From Nitrospira sp. ND1 (lineage in GTDB: Bacteria; Nitrospirota; Nitrospiria; Nitrospirales; Nitrospiraceae), in NCBI RefSeq assembly GCF_900170025.1, contig NZ_FWEX01000006.1, forward strand, positions 3,384,004 through 3,448,003: DNA of 64,000 nt, given 5' to 3'. Positions 1 to 8,968 of the stretch are shown piece after piece. The position numbers and the translations under genes are program-made. The notes beneath the pieces were generated by a model that searched no databases, was not told the origin of the DNA, and worked only from the letters and a program-made list of their open reading frames with translations. Each line of letters starts with the position of its first letter. The stretch's first letter is position 1.

Positions 1-101
1 GCCTGGTCGCTCACCCGTTGGTCTCGATTCAGGCCGCGTGCTGAGCGCATGGCTCCCGCCGCTGTGCGACAGTCCTCAGCCGGTTCGATCTCCTGACAAT
101 G

Positions 102-1067
102 TTATGAAGCGAGGCAGGCGAGGAGGGAGGCGCGGCAGCCTTCCTGGTCGTAGGCACGTCCGATCAAGACCACGACATGGTCCGGTTCATCGAGCAACAT
201 GACCGGCGCGACCGTGCTGGTGCGCGGCGGAAAAAACTGAAACTCCTGCAGTTCGGGTTCTCCCGCAAACCGAAAAAATCCCTTCGCTCGCTCCATTCCC
301 TCCGGCAACGACTTCGTCCATTCCATGAACTTTTTGCGGTCGAGCGGCTTTGGTAGCCGCACCGTGGTCACCATCGGGTGATGAGGTGCGCGCGCGTCGT
401 GCCTCTCGTCCGCTGTGGGCGGTTTCCCGAACGACACGTTGGTCGGCACTGTGCGTGTCGCCGGCGCGGCGAGCAACGCGGAAATGTCGAGCCGCGCGTG
501 GTTGGTTTCCCAGATTCGTCCATACGGATTGTGATGGGTGATGGTCTCGCGAAATTGCTCCCAATGACCGGGGATGTAGAGATCCCGTTTATTCAGGATC
601 AAGTCATCGGCGTAACGAATCGCGTTACGGGTCACGAGTTCCGCCATGCCGGTATCGGGCAGGGGCACGGGATGCAACATTGCGAAGATCCGTTCAAGCT
701 TCGCGATGCGTGATACGTAGGCATCCGTCACGGCATCGACCACTTCCGCCGGGTCCGCCATGCCGGAGCATTCCAGCACGATCACCGTGGATTGGTAGTC
801 CTGCACGAGCTGGGTGATGCTCCAGGCCAAATCGTCTTTGGTGTCGCAACAGATGCAGCCGCCGGCAAGATTGAGAACTTGCTCCGCGATCGTGCCCGCG
901 CGCGGCCCGTCGATGCTGACTTCGCCCGCCTCGTTCATGAGCACGCCGACCTTATGGCCCTGGCTGTTCCAGAATTCGAGGAGGCGCATGAGCAGCGTCG
1001 TCTTGCCGGCGCCGAGCGATCCGCACAGGACGTAAAAGGGAACCGGGAGTGTCTGCGGCTGAGTCAT
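102..1067 (-). CDS. COG0523/CobW-like metal-handling GTPase
   Basis: P-loop GTPase of 321 residues from the COG0523 family, whose members load or deliver transition metals (Zn, Co, Fe) to client proteins in the cytosol. Visible motifs are Walker A GSLGAGKT (16-23), the family's metal-binding CICC (71-74), ECSGMADP (99-106) and the guanine-recognition NKRD (159-162). A CobW C-terminal domain fills roughly 230-321. The ATG start at 1065-1067 fits the family N-terminus. It lies 74 bases downstream of a cation-efflux gene on the same strand, so the two are probably co-transcribed and serve metal homeostasis. Which metal and which client cannot be read from the sequence. Confidence 0.9.
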   Translation of the reverse strand: MTQPQTLPVPFYVLCGSLGAGKTTLLMRLLEFWNSQGHKVGVLMNEAGEVSIDGPRAGTIAEQVLNLAGGCICCDTKDDLAWSITQLVQDYQSTVIVLECSGMADPAEVVDAVTDAYVSRIAKLERIFAMLHPVPLPDTGMAELVTRNAIRYADDLILNKRDLYIPGHWEQFRETITHHNPYGRIWETNHARLDISALLAAPATRTVPTNVSFGKPPTADERHDARAPHHPMVTTVRLPKPLDRKKFMEWTKSLPEGMERAKGFFRFAGEPELQEFQFFPPRTSTVAPVMLLDEPDHVVVLIGRAYDQEGCRASLLACLAS

Positions 1068-1141
1068 GCGGCTATTGTAACTGTCGGGGCTGAGGGAGGT
1101 ATAGCGGGCGCTTCAAAATTCCGACGATTCCGACCATCCGG

Positions 1142-2083
1142 TTAATGGTGGCTGTGCAGAAACTCGGGATGGGAATGCTGGTCGTGGAGTTTCGAGAGGT
1201 CGCAGTGGACGGCTTCGGGATGGCAGCATTCGGTTTCGAGCTGGATCGTCAGATGCTTGATGCCGAAGTCGGTTGTGATGCGCTCTCGGATGGTGTGGAG
1301 CAATTCGCTGGTGAGGGCTTCATCGTCTCCGTCGACTTGCACATGCGTGGTCATCATGATGAGGCGCGGCTCAACCGCCCAGATGTGCAGGTCATGGACA
1401 TTCTTCACACCGGGAATGGATTCGATGGTGGCGGCGACCTGCGCGGGGCTGACGCCGGGCGGGGTGGACTCCAGGAGGACCTCAAGTGATTCTTTAAAGA
1501 GCGGCCAGGCGCCTCGAACGATCGCCAGCACGACGAAGAGGCTTACCAACGGGTCGAGGACGGACCAGCCGGTCAGCATGATGGCCCCTCCGCTCACCAC
1601 GACCCCTAATGAGACCCAGGCATCGCTCAGCATGTGCCAGAAGGCGCTGCGGATATTGAGGTCGTCTTTCGCCCCGTGCTGGAGCAGGAGTGCGATCGAC
1701 AGATTGGCGACAAAGCTGATGAGGGCGATGAGCATGACCCAGCCGCCGGGAATCGGGACAGGAGTCAGGATGCGCTGGGCGCTCATGATCGTGATGCCGA
1801 CGGCAGTGAGCAGCAGGATAAAGGAGTTGAGGAATGCGGCCACGATGCCGGCCCGGTGATACCCGAAGGTCCGGCTGTCGGTGGCGGGGCGCGCCGTCAG
1901 GATGTGCGCGTATAACGCCAGGAACAGGGAGCCCTGATCGACGAGGTTGTGGCCCGCGTCTCCGATCAGACCGATGCTGTTCGTGAGGAAGCCGCCGACA
2001 AATTCCGCGACGATGATGACGGCGTTGAGGGCGAGCGCAATCCTCAATCGGGAGCGGAGTTCATGGTAGGTGTGAGGAACCAT
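1142..2083 (-). CDS. CDF-family cation efflux protein (Zn/Cd type)
   Basis: Inner-membrane cation/proton antiporter of the cation diffusion facilitator family, about 313 residues with six predicted membrane helices. The transport-site residues are D42, H45 and D49 in helix II (DAGHNLVD) and H150 and D154 in helix V (HMLSD). This HD-HD arrangement is that of Zn/Cd exporters. A cytoplasmic ferredoxin-like domain follows (VKNVHDLHIW), and the tail is rich in His, Asp and Cys (CCHPEAVHCD, then HDQHSHPEFLHSHH), a likely metal-sensing extension. I chose the ATG at 2081-2083; an upstream in-frame TTG at 2117-2119 would add 12 residues. It sits between ftsH and the COG0523 GTPase gene on the same strand. 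Confidence 0.88.
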   Translation of the reverse strand: MVPHTYHELRSRLRIALALNAVIIVAEFVGGFLTNSIGLIGDAGHNLVDQGSLFLALYAHILTARPATDSRTFGYHRAGIVAAFLNSFILLLTAVGITIMSAQRILTPVPIPGGWVMLIALISFVANLSIALLLQHGAKDDLNIRSAFWHMLSDAWVSLGVVVSGGAIMLTGWSVLDPLVSLFVVLAIVRGAWPLFKESLEVLLESTPPGVSPAQVAATIESIPGVKNVHDLHIWAVEPRLIMMTTHVQVDGDDEALTSELLHTIRERITTDFGIKHLTIQLETECCHPEAVHCDLSKLHDQHSHPEFLHSHH

Positions 2084-2217
2084 CGTAGTCAGTGTCTCAT
2101 GAGAGACCGACGGGGGCAAGACGTTGTCACGGTCCTGTTGCGGGAGCGGGAGGGACGCGTTGCAGTGACGGTTGGATCGTGCTGTCGGACGTGGCGGTCG
2201 CGTTTCAGTTCAGACCG

Positions 2218-4002
2218 TCAGTGCGATGCGGCGAGTGTTTTGAGTTCTTCTCCGCTGATCGTTTCTTTTTCGAGCAGCACCTGTGCCGCCTTCCGCAGGA
2301 TGGCCTCCTGGGATGTGATGAGATTGCGCGCATGTTCGTACTGTTCATCGATCAACACCCGGACCTCACAATCGATTTCACGGGAGGTTTGTTCGCTATA
2401 GTCTCCCGGTGTCTGCGAGGGACCGGTCTGCAGGAAGATGGATTGCCGATCCCGCTCCAGGCTCACCTGGCCGAGTTTCTCGCTCATACCGTAGGCTTTC
2501 ACCATGCTCTTGGCGATATCGGTGGCCTTTCGTAAATCGTCCTGCGCGCCGGTCGAGACTTCGCCATAGATGACTTCTTCCGCCGCCCGACCACCCAAGA
2601 GGATCGCGATTCGGTTCTTGAGTTCCGACACGGTCATGAGGAACCGGTCTTCGGTCGGGAGCTGCATGGTGTATCCGAGCGCGGCAATACCTCGTGGAAT
2701 GATTGAGATCTTGTGCACCGCATCGCCGCCCGGGATGGACATGGCCACCAACGCATGGCCGACCTCGTGATGGGCGACCCGGGCTCGTTCCATTTTATTG
2801 AGGACGCGGTTTTTCTTTTCGAGTCCGCCGATGACGCGCTCCACGGCTTCCTGCAACTCGGACAGACTGACGGTGTCTTTGCCTCTCCGGACTGCGAGCA
2901 ACGCCGCTTCATTCAGCAGATTAGCCAGATCGGCGCCGACAAAGCCGGGCGTCATGGCGGCGATCGTTTCCAGATCCGCCTGATTGGCAATCGTGATGGT
3001 GCGGGCATGGACTTTCAGAATCGCGAGTCGCCCGATCTTATCCGGCCGGTCTACGAGCACTTGCCGATCGAATCGCCCGGCCCGCAGCAGCGCGGGGTCC
3101 AGAATTTCTGGGCGGTTGGTGGCGGCCACGAGAATGACCCCGACGCGTGAATCGAAGCCGTCCATTTCGACCAGCAACTGATTCAAGGTCTGTTCCCGTT
3201 CTTCATGGGCCATCGGGCCGACTCCGCGAGCCTTGCCTAGCGCGTCGAGCTCGTCGAGGAAAATGATGCAGGGCGCCTTGCCCTTGGCCTGCTCGAAGAG
3301 GTCCCGCACGCGGGCCGCGCCGACGCCGACGAACATCTCCACGAATTCCGAGCCGCTGATGGAGAAGAACGGCACGCCTGCTTCTCCTGCCACGGCCTTC
3401 GCCAGAAGGGTTTTTCCGGTACCCGGCGGGCCGACCAGCAGGATGCCTTTGGGGATCTTGCCGCCCAGCCGACGAAACTTTTCCGGTGTCTTGAGGAACT
3501 CGATGATCTCTTCCAGCTCCTGCTTGGCCTCGTCCACCCCGGCCACGTCGGCAAACGTCACCTTCACTTCCTTCTCCACGTAGATCTTGGCTTTGCTCTG
3601 ACCGACTGTCATGAAGCCCTGGCTCTGTCCCATGCGGCGCAAGAGGAACCACCAGACGCCGAAGAAGAGGACGATCGGCACGATCCAGGACAACACGTCG
3701 CGGAACAACGTGCTCTCGATGACGCCGGTGACCTTCACCTGATGTTCCGCAAGATTCTTGAGCAGGTCCGGGTCTTCGATACGAATCGTGTGGAAGACCT
3801 TGTCCTCTTTCAGTTTCCCGTGAATGATCTGCGGAGAGACCGCGACTTCGGTGACCTTGCCCGCCGCCACGGATTCTTTGAACTCGCTGTAAGGTATTTC
3901 AGTCGGGTTGAAGAACGAGGGGAGAAACGTCTGAAGCAGGATCAGCACCCAGAGGGCGATGAACATGTACCAGATGGAAAATTGCCGTTGTTTAGGATCC
4001 AT
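2218..4002 (-). CDS. ftsH: FtsH-family ATP-dependent membrane zinc metalloprotease
   Basis: Membrane-anchored AAA+ protease that degrades misfolded or regulatory membrane proteins; 594 residues, slightly short for FtsH. Two membrane helices (about 8-30 and 103-121) flank the periplasmic part. Walker A GPPGTGKT is at 191-198, Walker B IIFLDE at 246-251, and the arginine-finger region RAGRFDR at 307-313. The zinc site is HEVGH (412-416), where the usual family sequence is HEAGH; the third ligand is probably D489 in [11 protein letters not shown]. The C-terminal tail is short. These variations suggest a paralogue rather than the only housekeeping FtsH. The 135-base gap down to the cation-efflux gene may be transcribed through. 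Confidence 0.95.
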   Translation of the reverse strand: MDPKQRQFSIWYMFIALWVLILLQTFLPSFFNPTEIPYSEFKESVAAGKVTEVAVSPQIIHGKLKEDKVFHTIRIEDPDLLKNLAEHQVKVTGVIESTLFRDVLSWIVPIVLFFGVWWFLLRRMGQSQGFMTVGQSKAKIYVEKEVKVTFADVAGVDEAKQELEEIIEFLKTPEKFRRLGGKIPKGILLVGPPGTGKTLLAKAVAGEAGVPFFSISGSEFVEMFVGVGAARVRDLFEQAKGKAPCIIFLDELDALGKARGVGPMAHEEREQTLNQLLVEMDGFDSRVGVILVAATNRPEILDPALLRAGRFDRQVLVDRPDKIGRLAILKVHARTITIANQADLETIAAMTPGFVGADLANLLNEAALLAVRRGKDTVSLSELQEAVERVIGGLEKKNRVLNKMERARVAHHEVGHALVAMSIPGGDAVHKISIIPRGIAALGYTMQLPTEDRFLMTVSELKNRIAILLGGRAAEEVIYGEVSTGAQDDLRKATDIAKSMVKAYGMSEKLGQVSLERDRQSIFLQTGPSQTPGDYSEQTSREIDCEVRVLIDEQYEHARNLITSQEAILRKAAQVLLEKETISGEELKTLAASH

Positions 4003-4033
4003 AAGCAGGACGTATGATTGAGTAGTTGGGAGA

Positions 4034-4078
4034 CCTGGTGATTGAAAGGAGCTTCTGGTCCTTCATCCAATCACCGGG
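4034..4078 (-). repeat. Strong imperfect hairpin between two minus-strand genes
   Basis: Arms 4034-4044 (CCTGGTGATTG) and 4068-4078 (CAATCACCGGG) pair over 11 positions with one G-T wobble. Inside them a second stem forms between 4046-4050 (AAGGA) and 4059-4063 (TCCTT), leaving an 8-base loop. It lies between the stop of the exported-protein gene and the ftsH start. Neither strand has a T-run after the stem, so a classical intrinsic terminator is unlikely; an mRNA processing structure or a dispersed palindromic repeat is possible. Confidence 0.6.
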
Positions 4079-4118
4079 CCACGATATCACCATATCATGT
4101 AATAGATCATGCAACGGG

Positions 4119-4985
4119 TCAATTCTTCCTGGGCCGGAGCCGCTCAGACAGCACCGGGTATTGAGCCGCTCCCATGCCGAAGTTGCCGGTCGCGGTATCT
4201 GCCGCGATGACGCGCAGCGTGATGCCGTCGGGCGCGTCTTTGGACATCGGCACGAAGAATGGCGCTTCGAAGCGGCTCTTCTCGCCCGCATAAAACATTT
4301 GCAGGCGCTCGACGACGCGGTCGCCGATCAGGAGTTCCGCGTAGATGTGAATCTTTCGTGAATCCCAGTCGCTATGCGGGCGGACCAGCGCTCCCGAGAG
4401 CGTGCGCACCGACGCCCGCAGCATGACATCTTCTTTGGCGATGAGGGGCTCACCGGGTTTCGGATGTTCGACCTGCACCAGGTAGCCATAGAGGTGTAGC
4501 ACGATGCCGTCGCTCGTCAGGTCGTGGCCGGGGATCAGGAGGACCGTCGTGCTCGCGCGCTGCAGGGCTTTGGGATAGGCCAGTGGTCCCTCGGCGGTGA
4601 TTTCCACGAGCGTCGGGCGCGTGAGTTCGAGCGTGGTGGAGAAGGACGCCGCCGGACGGCCGCTGTAGACCGGTTCGTCCATGAGGTGCGGCGTGCGCAT
4701 GATCTGAGTCTGGTCGCCCGGTTCTCCCTGTTGCAGGCCGGAGGCCAGGAGTTGCCCGCTCGCCATATCGGTAATCGTGACGCGCGCGCCGCCGACGTCG
4801 TGGCCCAGGACCAACGAGCGGTGCGCAACGACTCGCACGAGCACGGTGGTGGGGAGGGGATCGTTGTAGTGGGTTTTGCTTTCGAGCTCGGAGTCGGAGG
4901 GGTCAGGCGTGAACGCCGCGCCCGCACTGCTCAGCAGCACGAGAAGGCAGGTGCCGATCAGTCGGATGAAGAAGGGGCGACTCAT
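4119..4985 (-). CDS. Exported protein of unknown function
   Basis: 288 residues that I do not recognise as a named family. The N-terminus is a clear signal peptide (FFIRLIGTCLLVLLSSAGAAF, cleavage near residue 23), so the mature protein is likely periplasmic or surface-exposed. The rest looks beta-rich, with stretches such as TTVLVRVVAHRSLVLGHDV and GARVTITDMASGQLL that recall a carboxypeptidase-regulatory or Ig-like fold, and no catalytic motif is evident. Its ATG overlaps the metG stop in ATGA (4982-4985), so it should be translationally coupled to metG. That coupling of an exported protein to a tRNA synthetase gene is unexplained. Confidence 0.8.
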   Translation of the reverse strand: MSRPFFIRLIGTCLLVLLSSAGAAFTPDPSDSELESKTHYNDPLPTTVLVRVVAHRSLVLGHDVGGARVTITDMASGQLLASGLQQGEPGDQTQIMRTPHLMDEPVYSGRPAASFSTTLELTRPTLVEITAEGPLAYPKALQRASTTVLLIPGHDLTSDGIVLHLYGYLVQVEHPKPGEPLIAKEDVMLRASVRTLSGALVRPHSDWDSRKIHIYAELLIGDRVVERLQMFYAGEKSRFEAPFFVPMSKDAPDGITLRVIAADTATGNFGMGAAQYPVLSERLRPRKN

Positions 4986-7045
4986 TTCACTTTGGTGCCG
5001 GGCTCCACATCTTCGATGAAGGTGGCGAGTCCGCGCACTTCGCTGTCGCCCGCCGCGAGGACCATGCCCTGAGATTCGATGCCCATCAGTTTGGCCGGTT
5101 TCAAATTCGCTACGATGACGATGGTTTTTCCGATCAGTGTTTCCGGCTCGTACTTTTTGCCGATACCGGCGACGATCTGTCGCTGTTCGCTGCCAAGGCT
5201 GACCTGGAGCTTGAGCAGCTTTTCGGATTTCGGAACCCGCTCCGCCGACAAGACTTTCGCCGCCTTCAGTTGGATTTTCATGAAGTCGTCGATGCCGATC
5301 TGCGCCGGTTGCGCGGCAGCGGGGGCGGCGGTCGCAGGGGCCGGGCTTGGGGCTGCAGCGGGGCTCGGAGTCACAGGGGCTGGCTGCGGAGATGCAGGTG
5401 TCTCGCTCACGGGTTTGGCTCCTTGTGGTTTGGATAATTTCGCTTCATGACCAGTAAGAATATTTGTGGCAGCTTCTGCAACCGCGATTCTTGGGAACAA
5501 TGCATTTCCTTTGCGGATTTTGGTGCCGCCTGGAAGCGAACCCCAAGTGATTTTCTGGCGCAGCAACGGTGAGTTGAAGTCGAGACTAATTCCTAACTGC
5601 TCGGCTAGATTTTTAGCTGTGCTAGGCATAACGGGGTAAACGTATAGGCCAAGGATTCGTAGGCATTCAGCGGCTGTATACAAGACGATTTCCAGCTCAT
5701 CCCGCTTGTCGGGGTCTTTCGCGAGCTTCCACGGCTCGTGCTTATCGATGAAGGTATCGACCTCCGAAACTCGACTTGTGATGTGGAGGAGAAGATTATT
5801 GAAGGCAAGGCTCTCATAAGACTCGTCGAGGCAGTCTTCTAATGTGCGGAGCGATTCTTTTACGTGAACGAGCAGCGGATATTTTGCCCTTGCCGCCTCG
5901 CTGTCCAGGTAATCCGTCGGCACTGTAGGAATCGAACCTGAACAATTACGCTCGATCATCGTCAAAGTGCGGCTTAGCAAATTACCGATCCCATTGGCTA
6001 AATCGCTGTTTACTCGTCTTGCCAATGCTTGTTCCGAGAAATCTCCGTCCTGTCCGAACGGCACTTCGCGCAACAGGAAGTAGCGGAACGCATCCGCGCC
6101 GAACTGATCGATCATGGCGTTGGGATCAACAACGTTGCCCCGGCTCTTGGACATCTTCTCGCCATCGACGGTCCACCAGCCGTGCGCAAAAATCGAGTGA
6201 GGCAGCGGGCGCTCCAGCGCCATCAACATCGTGGACCAGTAGACCGCGTGGGTGGTGAGGATGTCCTTGCCCACGAGATGGGCATTGGCCGGCCAGAATC
6301 GCTCGAGTCCCGATTTGTATTCCAGGGCGGACACGTAATTGACCAGCGCATCGAACCAAACGTAGGTGACGTAGTCTTTGTCGAACGGAAGTTCGATGCC
6401 CCAGGAGAGGCGGGATTTCGGACGTGAGATCGAGAGATCGCCCAGCTTTTGAGTCTGCAGAAATCCCAGTACTTCGTTCCGCCGGGAGACGGGGCGAATG
6501 AAATCCTCGTGGGTTCGGATGTGGTCGATCAGCCGTTCCTGATACTGCCCCATCTTGAAAAAATAATTGTGCTCACTCAGTCGTTCGATGGAACGTTTAC
6601 AATCCGGACAGAGGCCATCGGCGACATCCTTTTCCGTCCAGAACCGCTCATCGTACGTGCAATACCATCCCGTGTAGTCTGCCTTGTAAATCAGCTGTTT
6701 ATCGTACAGCTGTTGAAGGTATCGTTGAACCACGGCTTGATGTTGTTTATCCGTGGTGCGGATGAAGGCGTCATTGGAAATGTTCAACCGTTGCCAGAGG
6801 TTTGTGAACTGCGGCGCGAGGCGGTCGCAGTGGGCTTGCGGGTCGATACCGGCTTTGGCCGCGGCCTGCTGGACCTTCTGCCCGTGTTCATCCAGACCGG
6901 TCAGGAAAAACACGTCGCGTCCACGTAATCGCCAGTAGCGGGCGAGCACGTCGGCGGCGACGGTCGTATATGCGTGGCCGATGTGAGGGACGTCGTTGAC
7001 GTAGTAGATCGGCGTCGTGATGTAGAAGGTGTCGCGCTTGTTCAT
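4982..7045 (-). CDS. metG: Methionyl-tRNA synthetase with C-terminal tRNA-binding domain
   Basis: Charges tRNA-Met and initiator tRNA in the cytosol; 687 residues. HIGH is at 21-24 and KMSKS at 297-301. The zinc-knuckle region holds C129, C146 and C149, with Asp at 132 where many homologues have Cys. The anticodon-binding helices run about 345-530. A Pro/Ala-rich linker (about 540-581) leads to the C-terminal OB-fold (about 584-687; SLGSEQRQIVAGI), which mediates dimerisation and tRNA binding. The ATG start is at 7043-7045 and the stop overlaps the next gene by 4 bases. Base composition is patchy, with low-G+C stretches near 5,440-6,000 and 6,540-6,780. Confidence 0.97.
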   Translation of the reverse strand: MNKRDTFYITTPIYYVNDVPHIGHAYTTVAADVLARYWRLRGRDVFFLTGLDEHGQKVQQAAAKAGIDPQAHCDRLAPQFTNLWQRLNISNDAFIRTTDKQHQAVVQRYLQQLYDKQLIYKADYTGWYCTYDERFWTEKDVADGLCPDCKRSIERLSEHNYFFKMGQYQERLIDHIRTHEDFIRPVSRRNEVLGFLQTQKLGDLSISRPKSRLSWGIELPFDKDYVTYVWFDALVNYVSALEYKSGLERFWPANAHLVGKDILTTHAVYWSTMLMALERPLPHSIFAHGWWTVDGEKMSKSRGNVVDPNAMIDQFGADAFRYFLLREVPFGQDGDFSEQALARRVNSDLANGIGNLLSRTLTMIERNCSGSIPTVPTDYLDSEAARAKYPLLVHVKESLRTLEDCLDESYESLAFNNLLLHITSRVSEVDTFIDKHEPWKLAKDPDKRDELEIVLYTAAECLRILGLYVYPVMPSTAKNLAEQLGISLDFNSPLLRQKITWGSLPGGTKIRKGNALFPRIAVAEAATNILTGHEAKLSKPQGAKPVSETPASPQPAPVTPSPAAAPSPAPATAAPAAAQPAQIGIDDFMKIQLKAAKVLSAERVPKSEKLLKLQVSLGSEQRQIVAGIGKKYEPETLIGKTIVIVANLKPAKLMGIESQGMVLAAGDSEVRGLATFIEDVEPGTKVK

Positions 7046-7090
7046 ATATTTTCGAACGAAGATAGCAAGATGCCTGCGGTGAAAGCTAGC

Positions 7091-8122
7091 TTATCGCGGC
7101 GTGTCGGCGGTGTCCTGAGGCGTCAGCAGGTGACGGACCCGCAGCAAGATGGTTTCAAGCGCCATCTGCACGTTCAGGTTCCGATGGGCCTGCCGCTCCA
7201 GTTTTTCGAGATCGTTGATCAGGTCCAGCAGTTCGTCGATGTCGATGCGTTCGGCCAGCGCCTGCATGCCGGCCTTTTGATCCAGATTGAGCACATGATC
7301 GGAGCCGGCGCCGACGGCAACCAGGAGCACATCGCGCAGCCAACGTAGCAGCCAGTCGAAGGCTTCCGGTCCACGCTCTTCTTTCGACAGGGCTTCGGCG
7401 GCGGCGAGGACGGTGGCATACGACTGGAGGCCTTTGGATGAAAAAATGGCGGCGAATTCCTTCTGGCTGTTCCGCGCCTGTTCGAGATCGCATTCCAGGG
7501 CCCGCCCCAATTGTCCGTCGCTGAGCACCGCCAGGAAGTGCGCGTCGGCGGGAGGCAGTTCGCGCTTCAGAATGACGGCGGCTTCCACCTGGGTTTGCGC
7601 GGGTGCCGTCAGGCGCAGGGCCTGGCAGCGGGAGCGGATCGTAGCCGGCAGCGCATAGGGTCGGCTCGACACCAGAATGAACAGGCTGTGGTCGGGCGGC
7701 TCTTCCAACGTTTTCAGCAAGGCATTGGCGGCGCCGATCGTCATGCGATCCGCGTCGTCGATCAGGCAGATCTTCCGATCACCGATCAGCGGGCGATAGA
7801 TCATCTGGTGCTCGATGTCGCGAATGAGCTCGATCTTGATTTGGGGATTCGCGAGTTCTTGATCCGGCTCGATCACCATGAAGTCCGGATGGGTGCGCGC
7901 GTCCACCTGGCGGCAGGCCCGGCAGGCGCCGCAGGCATCCGGAGTCGGATCGTCCGGGACGGTTTCGCAGAGGAGCGCTTGCGCCAGGCGGAGGGCGAGG
8001 AGGCGTTTGCCGATGCGATCGTCGCCATGGAAGAGGTAGGCATGCGCAAGCCGATTCTGCAGGATTGCAGACCGGAGCAAGGTTTTGGCGCTGTCATGGC
8101 CGATGATATCAGCGAATGGCAT
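7091..8122 (-). CDS. holB: DNA polymerase III delta' subunit
   Basis: Clamp-loader delta' subunit, 343 residues, part of the complex that loads the beta sliding clamp on DNA. It has the degenerate P-loop GDDRIGKR (33-40), a zinc site made by C52, C64, C67 and C70, and the sensor-1 SSRP motif followed by PATIRSRCQ. The delta' subunit normally does not hydrolyse ATP; the poorly conserved P-loop agrees with that. It starts at ATG 8120-8122, inside the last codons of tmk (14-base overlap), and ends 45 bases before metG. The tmk-holB pairing is common in bacteria. Confidence 0.95.
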   Translation of the reverse strand: MPFADIIGHDSAKTLLRSAILQNRLAHAYLFHGDDRIGKRLLALRLAQALLCETVPDDPTPDACGACRACRQVDARTHPDFMVIEPDQELANPQIKIELIRDIEHQMIYRPLIGDRKICLIDDADRMTIGAANALLKTLEEPPDHSLFILVSSRPYALPATIRSRCQALRLTAPAQTQVEAAVILKRELPPADAHFLAVLSDGQLGRALECDLEQARNSQKEFAAIFSSKGLQSYATVLAAAEALSKEERGPEAFDWLLRWLRDVLLVAVGAGSDHVLNLDQKAGMQALAERIDIDELLDLINDLEKLERQAHRNLNVQMALETILLRVRHLLTPQDTADTPR

Positions 8123-8834
8123 GGCGAGCCTGTGACTTCTGAGGTGACGGCCGGCTTGCTGCCGGCCTGTTGTGGTCTACGCCCCGGCGGATGTGACCGA
8201 GCATCGGCGTGACGACCCGGGCGACTGCGTGGGCCACCGTCTCTTTCGATGCCCTTGCGGACAGGACCTTGATTCGTGTGGGGTGACGTTTGGCCAGATC
8301 GAGAAATCCGGTCCGAACGCTCCGGTGAAACCGGAGAGACTCGCGATCCAGCCGGTTCAACTCGGCGGCGGAACGCCGTCGCGCCAGTCCCGTCGAAACG
8401 GGGAGGTCGAACACCAGTGTCAGGTCCGGCATGAGCGCATGGGCGGCGAGGCGATTGAGTCGTTCGAGCGTGGCGATGTCTAGTCCTCGCGCATAGCCCT
8501 GATAGGCAAGCGTGGAGTCGATGAACCGGTCGCAGAGCACGATGCTGCCACGCGCGAGTGCCGGTTCGATGACCTGAGCGACATGTTGCCGGCGCGCGGC
8601 GAGGACCAGAAACGCCTCGGTTTCGGGCGCCACCGGTTCGTCGGCGCGATCCAGGAGCAGCGAACGGATTTTTTCAGCGAGCGGAGTGCCGCCCGGCTCC
8701 CGGGTTTCAACCGTGTCGTATCCCTGGTTCCGGAGGTGTTCGCCCAGGAGTTTGGCCTGGGTCGATTTTCCGCACCCCTCCGTTCCCTCGAGGGTAATGA
8801 ACAGGCCCCGGGGTGGTCGGTTGCGTGGCGTCAT
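8109..8834 (-). CDS. tmk: Thymidylate kinase
   Basis: Phosphorylates dTMP to dTDP in the cytosol; about 241 residues. It shows the P-loop LEGTEGCGKST, the TREPGGTPLAEKIR motif, and DRFIDSTLAYQGYARGL with the DR(Y/F) signature and LID region. The open frame extends another 50 residues upstream to 8984. I placed the start at ATG 8832-8834 because the extra residues match no thymidylate kinase, lie across the opposite gene's 5' end, and would begin upstream of the predicted promoter at 8872-8900. The C-terminus carries a roughly 30-residue basic, low-complexity tail (RPAASRPSPQKSQARHAIR). First gene of the minus-strand run. Confidence 0.93.
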   Translation of the reverse strand: MTPRNRPPRGLFITLEGTEGCGKSTQAKLLGEHLRNQGYDTVETREPGGTPLAEKIRSLLLDRADEPVAPETEAFLVLAARRQHVAQVIEPALARGSIVLCDRFIDSTLAYQGYARGLDIATLERLNRLAAHALMPDLTLVFDLPVSTGLARRRSAAELNRLDRESLRFHRSVRTGFLDLAKRHPTRIKVLSARASKETVAHAVARVVTPMLGHIRRGVDHNRPAASRPSPQKSQARHAIR

Positions 8835-8871
8835 CATTCGGGTCTGAAAAACTACGGAGCAAGAGGGCGGG

Positions 8872-8900
8872 ATCCTATTCCAAGTGATTGAAAATAGCAA
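8872..8900 (-). promoter_or_regulatory. Candidate sigma70 promoter for tmk-holB-metG
   Basis: On the minus strand, -35 TTGCTA (8895-8900) and -10 TAGGAT (8872-8877) are separated by 17 bases. Each hexamer matches consensus at 4 of 6 positions. The predicted start near 8865 leaves about a 30-base leader before the chosen tmk ATG. Confidence 0.45.
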
Positions 8901-8908
8901 GAAAAGGC

Positions 8909-8938
8909 TTGCGACGATTGGTGAAAGACCAGTATCAT
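8909..8938 (+). promoter_or_regulatory. Candidate sigma70 promoter for the DUF502 gene
   Basis: -35 TTGCGA (8909-8914, 4 of 6 matches) and -10 TATCAT (8933-8938, 5 of 6) with an 18-base spacer. Transcription would begin near 8945, downstream of the in-frame TTG at 8888, which supports the ATG at 8969 as start. It forms a divergent pair with the tmk promoter. Confidence 0.5.
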
Positions 8939-8968
8939 GCAGCTCTACCAAGGGCCCTTCAGCCACAC

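Noticed and set aside
1-101. Possible end of another gene at the left edge
   Set aside because: Too short to identify a frame or family; nothing recognisable.
5928-5938. GGAATCGAACC, resembling the T-arm of a minus-strand tRNA
   Set aside because: Lies inside metG coding sequence, and no acceptor, D or anticodon arm can be built around it.
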